From contig JAUXFZ010000199.1 of the NCBI GenBank assembly GCA_030622585.1, forward strand, positions 1-5,611: a DNA stretch of 5,611 nucleotides, written 5' to 3'. The number at the start of each line of letters is the position of its first letter. The first letter of the stretch is position 1. Under the pieces are notes generated by a model, which worked only from the letters and a program-made list of their open reading frames with translations, did no database searches and was not told the DNA's origin. This DNA is from Myxococcales bacterium (GTDB taxonomy: Bacteria > Myxococcota_A > Polyangia > Polyangiales > Houyiibacteriaceae). The translations under genes and the position numbers were made by a program. Positions 1 through 5,611 of the stretch are shown here, piece by piece.

Positions 1-1719
1 AACCGTCGTCGGGTTGGGGAAGTTCTGACTCGTGAGCTCGGTCATGCGTCGGAAGGGGATGCCGGCCGAGTCCTGAATCACCAAATCTGCAGGGGCCCAC
101 AGTGCCACGACCGAGTTGATCGCGAAGGTCAACGCGGCGCCGACGGCAGCGCCCACTGCAGGGCCGCCGAAGATGGTCGCAACGCCGCCAACTGCCGTCC
201 CCACGGTCGCGGAGATCAGACCCCAGTTGCTCGTCAAAATCGCCGCGAATGCGTCCGCGAACGTGCGGATGCTCTGTTCGAACGCTTCCCTGTTGTCTAT
301 CTCGTATCCAATGATGGCGATGGCCAGACCCGTGCCCACGGAATCGCGGAAGTGACGCCGATCGAGGCGCCTCCGGTTCCCGTTATCGACGTCGCCGAAC
401 TCGAAGTCGACCGTGCTCAACGGGCCTAGAGTGCCGTCTGCCTCGACCCGCACAGTGTTGATCTGGAGCCCTATCTCGTCGGACCCGAGACTCGTGCGCC
501 CCGTCTCGTTGATACAGCGAAGTTCTTCACTCGTAAGCTCGAACTCTGTGTCGGACGGCGGGAGCACCTGTATCAAGAGTTGACCGCGAAGGCTGAAGTA
601 GCTCTCCAAATCGTGCACCGGATCGCCGGTATTGTTGGGAACCTTCACGGATAGGCGGTATTGGCCAACCGCCAGGTCGCTCGGAATTGTAAACGTGATC
701 AGATCGTCGATCTCGCAGTCGTTCGGCACGGCGGCGCCGATGTCTATATCCCCACAGACGTGGGCGGCGACCTCGCGCGTAAACGGAGCCTGTGGCGGAA
801 GAGATCTGATCAAGACGACCGCATCCACATCGAAAAAGTTGAACCCTTGGAGGGTTACCGATTCACCCGCCACAACGGTCGGAACGGCAAGGCAGACGTT
901 TCCAGCGCCGGAATCGCCGATGCAGTTGGGGACGCTGACGGTGCTGCAGACTGCGGGGCCTCCGTCTGGGTCGATCGTGCATTCCTGTTGGACCTCGGCG
1001 GGCACATGCTGGCCCGCGCCGAGAGCAGGAATGAACCCCGTAGTGCGAATCGGCGCAGCCAAGGACGGCGTCGCGATCCGGCACATCGCGTTGCAAAAGC
1101 CATCGAAGTCGACATCGATGTCTGGGCACAGGGTGACTCTCGGCAATCCAGGTCGTTCGGCATCCACACAAACACTCGGGTCCGCGATGCCGTACCTTTC
1201 GAGACTGAGCCTTGCGCGGAGTTCACCTGCAACCGCGGCCGCAAGCACATCTGTCGTGAGGGCCGCGCTTGGAGCTGCATCGACGAAGGCTCCGCCGTAC
1301 AATCTATCTGTGTCTGCGCTCGTCAGGGCGTCCACGCCGTCTACCGTGCGAGCGATGGACTCGCGAACCTCCAGCGTCGTTGCATCCAGGATCGCAAAAG
1401 CCGACCGTTCCAGATCGCTCTCCGCCTCGCGTCCGGAGAGGTATGCCCTCGAGAGCTGAATGAACGCTCCGCCAAGCGCCGTAGGCACCTCGGCTTCCCC
1501 GAGAAGATCCGCGAGCTTGTCCGCGTGACTCGTCTTCTCTTTGAACTCCTCACCGACGGTCGGTGGCGCCACCGTAAACCCCTCGAGCGGGAAATCAGTG
1601 ACGCCTCCGACGCCTCCAGCGCCCGCGGTTCCTCCTGTGCCTCCCTGCCCATCATCGCTGCAGGCGATGAAGCAAAGGCTGACGGCAAACACCAATCCAG
1701 TGGTTATGATGACGCGCAT
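1..1719 (-). CDS. Large cysteine-rich lipoprotein with IPT/TIG-like domain and Gly-zipper segment (partial, 3' end outside window)
   Basis: This frame is open for 573 codons from an ATG at 1719 to the left edge, with no stop. A ribosome binding site GGAGAGG precedes the start. Residues 2-19 are a hydrophobic signal segment ending in FIAC, so Cys20 is the likely lipidated residue; Ser at +2 would favour the outer membrane. Residues 24-40 are a Gly/Thr/Ala-rich linker. Residues 55-175 look helical and have no cysteines. Eight cysteines (184, 198, 209, 213, 247, 258, 266, 276) follow and probably form disulfides; a DxDxDxDG loop at 200-207 overlaps this part. Residues 282-362 resemble an IPT/TIG beta-sandwich (VTLQGFNFF near the start, ITFTIPSDLAVGQY near the end), with Cys322 and Cys335 in an insertion. 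A C-x2-ET...GSDEI motif lies at 402-416. Residues 500-541 are hydrophobic and Gly/Ala-rich. The gene diverges from the porin. I do not recognise a named family and its function is unknown. The gene call is strong; the domain calls are inferred by eye. Confidence 0.88.
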   Translation of the reverse strand, partial: MRVIITTGLVFAVSLCFIACSDDGQGGTGGTAGAGGVGGVTDFPLEGFTVAPPTVGEEFKEKTSHADKLADLLGEAEVPTALGGAFIQLSRAYLSGREAESDLERSAFAILDATTLEVRESIARTVDGVDALTSADTDRLYGGAFVDAAPSAALTTDVLAAAVAGELRARLSLERYGIADPSVCVDAERPGLPRVTLCPDIDVDFDGFCNAMCRIATPSLAAPIRTTGFIPALGAGQHVPAEVQQECTIDPDGGPAVCSTVSVPNCIGDSGAGNVCLAVPTVVAGESVTLQGFNFFDVDAVVLIRSLPPQAPFTREVAAHVCGDIDIGAAVPNDCEIDDLITFTIPSDLAVGQYRLSVKVPNNTGDPVHDLESYFSLRGQLLIQVLPPSDTEFELTSEELRCINETGRTSLGSDEIGLQINTVRVEADGTLGPLSTVDFEFGDVDNGNRRRLDRRHFRDSVGTGLAIAIIGYEIDNREAFEQSIRTFADAFAAILTSNWGLISATVGTAVGGVATIFGGPAVGAAVGAALTFAINSVVALWAPADLVIQDSAGIPFRRMTELTSQNFPNPTTV

Positions 1720-1724
1720 GACTA

Positions 1725-1731
1725 CCTCTCC
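1725..1731 (-). promoter_or_regulatory. Ribosome binding site of the lipoprotein gene
   Basis: The minus strand reads GGAGAGG here, five bases before the ATG at 1719 (eight bases if counted from the GGAG core). It fixes the start codon, and the signal peptide and lipobox immediately downstream agree with that start. Confidence 0.75.
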
Positions 1732-1772
1732 AAATGGGGTTCCGCAAAACGGGACAGGCACGAGGACTAGCG

Positions 1773-1787
1773 ACTTCTAACAGAAGT
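1773..1787. repeat. Short inverted repeat ACTTCT-AAC-AGAAGT
   Basis: This is a perfect 6-base dyad around a 3-base spacer, 54 bases upstream of the lipoprotein start and inside the divergent promoter region. Its position and symmetry would suit an operator or a weak hairpin in the 5' leader. Dyads of this length are expected by chance several times in a window of this size, so the call rests only on location. Confidence 0.2.
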
Positions 1788-2125
1788 GGGGCCGAAACCT
1801 CAACGCCGATCGCGCAAACCGGGCGGCACATCGGATCATCGGTGCTCCAAACTGTGCGCGGCATCACCGGCCAGACCGCAAGAACTCGCCGACGCAGTGG
1901 CGCAGGACGGAAACACGGAGAAAGCCCGCCTGATGCGAACGAGGGTCGCCTGCCTGTTTGCTAAGAGGCCGAATCTTCTGCGCTCTATGGCTCGGCAACG
2001 CAACGGCTGCGCGCACCGGCACGCGATACTTTCCGCGTTCGGCAACCGAGATCGCTGTAGACCGCTGTTTGCCAGGCCGGGAGACGAGCAAGCTGCGGCT
2101 TGGGCTCCTGGCCCGAGCATTGCAC

Positions 2126-2130
2126 GGGAG
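2126..2130 (+). promoter_or_regulatory. Ribosome binding site of the porin gene
   Basis: GGGAG lies ten bases before the ATG at 2141. It decides between this start and the much earlier TTG at 1958. The choice is confirmed by a classical Sec signal peptide starting exactly at 2141. Confidence 0.6.
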
Positions 2131-2140
2131 ACGCCAGGCC

Positions 2141-3562
2141 ATGAACCATCGAACCAAGTATCCAATCCTTCTGATGATCCTGATCGTTTCGGCGGGTGGC
2201 TGGAGAATAGCATCGGCGCAAACCGAGCCCCGGCAGCCCGAGACCTTCACTCGGCCCCCGGAGCCGCTGCACGAAGACGAGCCCGACGAGGCTCATGAGG
2301 ATGAAGACGAACCCAAGGTGACCTTCGGGAAGAATCCCCTCTCGATCAAGATGGGCGACTTCACCCTCACGCCCTTGCTCGAGGCCCGCTTCCGGCCAGA
2401 GGTGCGAGCGAACGTGTACGGAAACGGGGTGCAAGCCGCAAAGAGCCTTCACTTCGTCACCAGCCGTGTGCGACTGGGTCTTGATGCGCAGTGGAAGTTT
2501 CTAAGAGTGATGATGCAGATCCAAGACGCGCGTGTGTTCGGAACACGTCCAGGGTTCGATGACGGAGGCTCGTTCGCGTTGCACCAGGGCATTCTGGAGT
2601 TCGGCAACGACGAGCGAGGGTACGTTCGCGTCGGCCGTCAGGAGATCAACTACGGCAACCAGCGCATGATCGGTGCCCTCGACTGGCTGATGGGCGCCCG
2701 CTCCTTCGATGCGCTCCGGCTTCATGGCTTCTTTGGCGACAAGGTCGAGGTCGACGCCTTTGGCTCGATCCTGGCGAGTCAACAGAATTTCGTCGACGAC
2801 AGCGTGACGCCGCCCGTGACCGTGCGAAACAACGGCTCGTACCTCGCGACGGTGAACGCGATCTACAAACACGGAGCTGCGATGCGGTTGGAGGGGTACG
2901 TACTGTATCGGCATGATCGTCCTAGCTCGTTCCTGCCGCTGCCCGTGAAGAACGACATCGTGTCGCCAGGCGTCTACGTCACCGGCGTTCCCGTGGACAG
3001 GTTGAAGTACACCGGGGAGCTCACGTTCCAGGGAGGCAAGCAGAATGACCTGTCCTTCTTCGCCTTCGCAGTGTCGGGGGACGTCCAGTACACCTTCGAG
3101 GCGAAGCTCAAGCCGACGATCTATGGGGGCTTCGCGTACGCAAGCGGCGCCTCCCAGGATGGGAAGGTCAACGAGTTCAACAATTTCTTTCCGACAAACC
3201 ATAAGTTTTACGGTGCCGCCGATCTGTTCGGACTCCGCAACCTGATCGACGGTCACCTCGCCGCCGGGATCACGGCACCCAAGGCGCCCGTAGGCCTCAA
3301 GATCGAGGTCCTCAATTTGGCGCTTGCCGACCCGAGCGCGCGATGGGCGGCCGCACCGGGGCTCACGCTCGGCCAGGACGTGAACAACACGACCCGCAAC
3401 CTGGGCCAGGAGATCGACGCCCTCGTCAAATGGAGGTTTGTCCAATGGGCATCGTTGTCGGGAGGCTACGCGGTGTTCATCCCCAACCAGGGCGCCCGAA
3501 ACCTTGGGCACGATATCGCTACACACTGGGCTTACGCGATGATTACACTGCGGACGCCGTAG
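2141..3562 (+). CDS. Alginate-export (AlgE-like) family outer-membrane beta-barrel porin
   Basis: The 473-residue protein has a Sec signal peptide: a basic start (MNHRTK), a hydrophobic core at 8-20, and probable cleavage after ASA at residue 26. Residues 27-60 are a Pro- and acid-rich periplasmic tail containing HEDEPDEAHEDEDEP. From about residue 60 to the end, alternating strands and polar loops fit a beta-barrel. Family-like stretches include SRVRLGLDAQ (108-117), VRVGRQEINYGNQRMIGALDW (162-182, the best landmark) and FNNFFPTNHKFYGAADLFG (346-364). Proteins of this family (Pfam alginate export) form outer-membrane channels. AlgE itself exports alginate, but most family members away from alginate operons have no proven substrate. 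No alginate genes are visible here, so alginate export should not be assumed. The gene diverges from the lipoprotein gene and converges on the NapH-like gene six bases beyond its stop, with no clear terminator between them. The start at 2141 is preferred over the TTG at 1958 because of the signal peptide and ribosome binding site. Confidence 0.88.
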   Translation: MNHRTKYPILLMILIVSAGGWRIASAQTEPRQPETFTRPPEPLHEDEPDEAHEDEDEPKVTFGKNPLSIKMGDFTLTPLLEARFRPEVRANVYGNGVQAAKSLHFVTSRVRLGLDAQWKFLRVMMQIQDARVFGTRPGFDDGGSFALHQGILEFGNDERGYVRVGRQEINYGNQRMIGALDWLMGARSFDALRLHGFFGDKVEVDAFGSILASQQNFVDDSVTPPVTVRNNGSYLATVNAIYKHGAAMRLEGYVLYRHDRPSSFLPLPVKNDIVSPGVYVTGVPVDRLKYTGELTFQGGKQNDLSFFAFAVSGDVQYTFEAKLKPTIYGGFAYASGASQDGKVNEFNNFFPTNHKFYGAADLFGLRNLIDGHLAAGITAPKAPVGLKIEVLNLALADPSARWAAAPGLTLGQDVNNTTRNLGQEIDALVKWRFVQWASLSGGYAVFIPNQGARNLGHDIATHWAYAMITLRTP

Positions 3563-3568
3563 CTCGCG

Positions 3569-5095
3569 TCAGGCGTGCTGGTGTGACCGCCGTCCAAGCG
3601 CGAGGGCCAGGGAAAGCAAACCCATGAAGGTCAGGGCTGCCGCGCCCAGGAAGCCAATCACGGTCGCAGGAGAGCCGTCGACACCTTGCGGGGGAATCAC
3701 CCAGGAAACCGGTTCCGCGAACCAGCCTTGCACGGGGTCGATCGTGATCCGATCGCCGGCGGCCAGCCGAACCTCGACCCGCTTCCTGTAGATCGAACGT
3801 CCCTGCGCCGACATGGGGCTGTTGGGCGCCTCGAACACGAGGGTTGCGAGCTCATCGGCGTCTTTGTCGACCAAGCGCACGGTGACCGGGCCTTCGTAAA
3901 TCTCTCGCGAGGGAAGCAGGCCATCTTCGTCGGGTCCCGCTGGGGTTCCCTTGGCGATGAAGACGGAGACATCGACCCCGGTATGCCGCTGCAGAGAATC
4001 GATCCCCAGCTTCACGCCCCTCATATCGATCACCTCCGCCGCCACGATCACGCCGCCCTGCTGAGTTTCTGCGGCCAACACGACCTCGGGCTTACGTTCG
4101 AATTGGGCCGCTGCGTGTTGCGGCATCAGAAGCGACGTCACCACGAGCATCCACAGTGCGGCGTCCGCGCGGACCTTGAGGGGGCCCTTGCCCAAACCGA
4201 TCTGCAAATTCGTTCGCTTGCAAGCTTGAGTGCATCGACCGCAGAGGTCGCAGTCATTGCCCGGATCCCCCGACGCTGGGTCGAGCTGGATCCAGCAGCC
4301 CATGTCGCATCGTACGCACGATGTTCCGCAGTCCGAAGGCGCCGCGATCTGAAGATGCACGACCCGACGACCACTGACCGCGCCCAGCACCGCACCCGTG
4401 GGACACAAGGTTGCGCAGTACGTCGTAGGGCCCAGGAAAAGCCCCGCCACCAGGAGACCCAACAAGAGTCCGAGGACGGCGCTTCCTCCGCCCAGCAGCC
4501 AGGCCGAGTAGACCGATTGCTGTAAGAGCAAGTGAGGGAGCGCGAGATAGACGACCAAGTGGACGCCAAACAGACTGGCCAACAACCCGACCGCCAACAG
4601 CACCCAGCGGAGGGCGCGATTCTCGGGTATCGAATACTGGCGCCACCCAATGCGGTTGAGAACGCTCCGCATGCCGCGCGCAAGCGTGCCAAAAGGGCAA
4701 AACCATCCGCAGAAAGCGCGGCCAGCCACCACGGCCAGCAACAGCGGGAGGAGGAGAGCGACCAGCATTCGGAGCGATGCGCCCGAGCTGATCAAGGACA
4801 GCGCCCCTGCGACGGGATCGATGGTCGGAACGGAGAGGTAATCGACGGCGACGCCGCCTCCCATCATTTGGTTGGCTTCATAGGCTCGTCGCGGGGCCTG
4901 CTTCATCGGAAGCGCCTCTCGCACGATCAGGGGCAGCTCGGCATCGCCCCGGTCCCACGTCGCCAAATCAGCGCGATCGAGGCGCTGCCAACCTCCGAGA
5001 AAAGGCGCCCCGAAGATCGCAATGAAGGCGAACGTCTGGGTGAGACGGCGCGCCCACTTCCATTTTGCGCCCGGCACAAAGGTTCGACTAGGCAT
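3569..5095 (-). CDS. NapH-type membrane 4Fe-4S protein with an extra C-terminal periplasmic domain
   Basis: This is a 508-residue inner-membrane electron-transfer protein. Predicted helices are at about 19-37, 109-125, 163-185, 206-222, 313-326 and 477-500. The NapH hallmarks are present: FCGWFCP (Cys129, Cys133), CATLCP (Cys227, Cys231), and two [4Fe-4S] ferredoxin motifs, C256-x3-C260-x2-C263-x3-C267 and C282-x2-C285-x2-C288-x3-C292. Arg/Lys-rich loops place both termini and the ferredoxin domain in the cytoplasm. NapH proteins with NapG pass electrons from quinol towards periplasmic reductases. Typical NapH is just under 300 residues and ends after the ferredoxin part. Here a fifth helix, a cysteine-free periplasmic domain of about 140 residues (331-470, strand-rich) and a sixth helix follow. 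The ATG at 5095 overlaps the upstream ferredoxin gene by eight bases and has a strong ribosome binding site. An earlier in-frame start at 5257 gives only an Arg/Ser-rich shadow of that gene. NosH-like or MauN-like roles are alternatives. Confidence 0.87.
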   Translation of the reverse strand: MPSRTFVPGAKWKWARRLTQTFAFIAIFGAPFLGGWQRLDRADLATWDRGDAELPLIVREALPMKQAPRRAYEANQMMGGGVAVDYLSVPTIDPVAGALSLISSGASLRMLVALLLPLLLAVVAGRAFCGWFCPFGTLARGMRSVLNRIGWRQYSIPENRALRWVLLAVGLLASLFGVHLVVYLALPHLLLQQSVYSAWLLGGGSAVLGLLLGLLVAGLFLGPTTYCATLCPTGAVLGAVSGRRVVHLQIAAPSDCGTSCVRCDMGCWIQLDPASGDPGNDCDLCGRCTQACKRTNLQIGLGKGPLKVRADAALWMLVVTSLLMPQHAAAQFERKPEVVLAAETQQGGVIVAAEVIDMRGVKLGIDSLQRHTGVDVSVFIAKGTPAGPDEDGLLPSREIYEGPVTVRLVDKDADELATLVFEAPNSPMSAQGRSIYRKRVEVRLAAGDRITIDPVQGWFAEPVSWVIPPQGVDGSPATVIGFLGAAALTFMGLLSLALALGRRSHQHA

Positions 5096-5611
5096 GGGCA
5101 AGGTCCCTCCAAACGTCGATGGCGGTGGGACTTTGGGGACAGAGCTCCACGCAGCGCCCGCAGCCGACGCAGCCGTCTTCGACGATGACGGGCTTAGCTT
5201 TCGGGACGAGGTTGATCGAGATCTGTGGGAGCGGGCACGCGTCGTAGCAATAGCCACAAATGCGACCCAAGTATGAAATGCAGCGGTCCGGGTCGACGAC
5301 GGCGGTACCCATTCTCACTTCCTTGGCGATCACATCGAGATCGTCCTCGACCGCCGTCAGGGCATTCGTCGGACAAATATTGGTACAGCGCATGCACAGC
5401 GTGCACGATCGCCGCCGGACATCGAGGTAGGGGGTAAACGCGCCCCACTTCGATTCATCCAACCCGTAGAAGCGGATGCACCCATTCTCGCAGACCGTTC
5501 CGCACAACCCGCAACGAATGCAAGCGGCTTGAAACGCCTGGTCATCGAGACTCGCCGTGGGGGGGCGGATCGGACGTCTCACCCTCTCGAGGACGCGCGC
5601 GCTCGCTCGTG
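5088..5611 (-). CDS. NapG/MauM-type periplasmic ferredoxin with four 4Fe-4S sites (partial, 5' end outside window)
   Basis: This is an electron-transfer protein that in the family works with the membrane NapH-type partner. The frame is open from the right edge to the TAG at 5090-5088. Four cluster motifs are visible. Counting from the first visible in-frame GTG at 5582, they are C21-x2-C24-x2-C27-x3-C31, C60-x2-C63-x2-C66-x3-CP, C101-x7-C109-x2-C112-x3-CP and C138-x2-C141-x2-C144-x3-CP. The RPPTA stretch just before the first cluster matches the RPPG region that in NapG proteins follows a twin-arginine signal peptide. Most of that signal peptide is therefore probably outside the window, and the GTG at 5582 is unlikely to be the true start. 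The last eight bases overlap the start of the NapH-like gene, so the two form an operon. The first cluster has Glu instead of Pro after its fourth cysteine, plus an additional Cys35. NosG-like and MauM-like roles are possible; the pairing itself is secure. Confidence 0.88.
   Translation of the reverse strand, partial: RASARVLERVRRPIRPPTASLDDQAFQAACIRCGLCGTVCENGCIRFYGLDESKWGAFTPYLDVRRRSCTLCMRCTNICPTNALTAVEDDLDVIAKEVRMGTAVVDPDRCISYLGRICGYCYDACPLPQISINLVPKAKPVIVEDGCVGCGRCVELCPQSPTAIDVWRDLAHA
5105..5110 (-). promoter_or_regulatory. Ribosome binding site of the NapH-like gene
   Basis: The minus strand reads GGAGGG nine bases before the ATG at 5095, inside the end of the upstream ferredoxin gene. 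It selects 5095 over the upstream in-frame start at 5257 and supports coupled translation of the two genes. Confidence 0.75.

Larger units (their letters stand above)
1720..2140. other. Divergent intergenic region, no gene supported
   Basis: This stretch separates the divergently transcribed lipoprotein and porin genes and should hold both promoters and 5' leaders. I see the two ribosome binding sites at its ends and one short dyad at 1773-1787. I find no convincing -35/-10 pair, tRNA, terminator or repeat. Short open frames cross it on both strands, but none has a good ribosome binding site together with protein-like composition. The porin frame stays open upstream to a TTG at 1958, but those 61 residues are Arg/Ala-rich, would bury the signal peptide and are not preceded by a good ribosome binding site. 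Confidence 0.6.

Noticed and set aside
632..1770. Two long overlapping plus-strand open frames (632-1459 and 661-1770)
   Set aside because: They lie antisense to the lipoprotein frame, have low-complexity Arg/Ser/Ala-rich products with no domain, signal or ribosome binding site, and their length is explained by high GC content opposite a real gene.
1958..1990. Possible promoter for the porin (TTGCTA with a downstream TATGGC)
   Set aside because: The spacing between the two boxes is about 21 bases and the second is a poor -10, so it does not meet a reasonable sigma-70 standard.
1958..2140. N-terminal extension of the porin to an upstream start
   Set aside because: The start would be a TTG without a good ribosome binding site, and the 61 added residues would bury the Sec signal peptide that begins at 2141.
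2501..3526. 341-residue minus-strand open frame antisense to the porin
   Set aside because: The product is rich in Arg, Val, Glu and His without recognisable motifs, while the plus strand has a signal peptide and clear family landmarks.
3563..3604. Inverted repeat CTCGCG/CGCGAG as a terminator between the convergent genes
   Set aside because: The arms are six bases with a 30-base loop and there is no T-run on either side; this is expected by chance in GC-rich DNA.
3686..5188. Plus-strand open frames at 3686-4525 and 4532-5188
   Set aside because: Both are antisense to the NapH-like gene, whose cysteine motifs and membrane helices are unmistakable; the products have no domain features.
5096..5257. 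Longer NapH-like protein starting at 5257
   Set aside because: The added 54 residues are an Arg/Ser/Pro-rich out-of-frame reading of the ferredoxin gene; the ATG at 5095 has a strong ribosome binding site and a typical NapH N-terminus.
5559..5565. Seven-base G run in the ferredoxin gene as a frameshift or phase-variation site
   Set aside because: The reading frame is intact across it and encodes the Pro-Pro typical of the family at this place, and one short run is not evidence of phase variation.

Overview
The window is GC-rich throughout and comes from a Gram-negative bacterium. It encodes an outer-membrane beta-barrel protein with a Sec signal peptide, a lipoprotein with a lipobox, and an inner-membrane/periplasmic iron-sulfur pair of the NapH/NapG kind. 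The lipoprotein has a Gly/Thr/Ala-rich linker directly after its lipobox. That style is common in Myxococcota and other former Deltaproteobacteria, so I lean towards that group, but only from this stylistic cue.

Layout, left to right. Bases 1-1719 (minus strand) are one open reading frame of 573 codons. It has a clear ribosome binding site and start at 1719 and runs off the left edge. It encodes a large secreted, cysteine-rich lipoprotein with an IPT/TIG-like beta-sandwich and a Gly/Ala-rich hydrophobic segment with a glycine-zipper pattern. Bases 1720-2140 are a divergent intergenic region with no convincing gene. Bases 2141-3562 (plus strand) encode a 473-residue porin of the alginate-export (AlgE-like) family. 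Six bases further on, and convergent with it, lies a minus-strand operon. A NapG/MauM-type ferredoxin with four [4Fe-4S] sites (5611-5088, 5' end outside the window) is followed, with an 8-base overlap, by a NapH-type membrane protein (5095-3569). The NapH-type protein is much longer than usual because it carries an extra periplasmic domain and a sixth membrane helix.

How the genes may work together. The NapG/NapH-type pair should move electrons from the quinol pool or a cytoplasmic donor, through membrane and periplasmic Fe-S clusters, to a periplasmic reductase or maturation factor. Its terminal partner is not in the window. NapGH of nitrate reduction, the NosG/NosH type of N2O-reductase clusters and MauMN of methylamine dehydrogenase clusters all remain possible. 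The porin could admit a substrate or ion for that system, but it is on the opposite strand and the link is only by proximity. The lipoprotein is divergent from the porin and of unknown function.

The least ordinary items are the C-terminally extended NapH-like protein and the glycine-zipper lipoprotein. Neither alone proves a new system.
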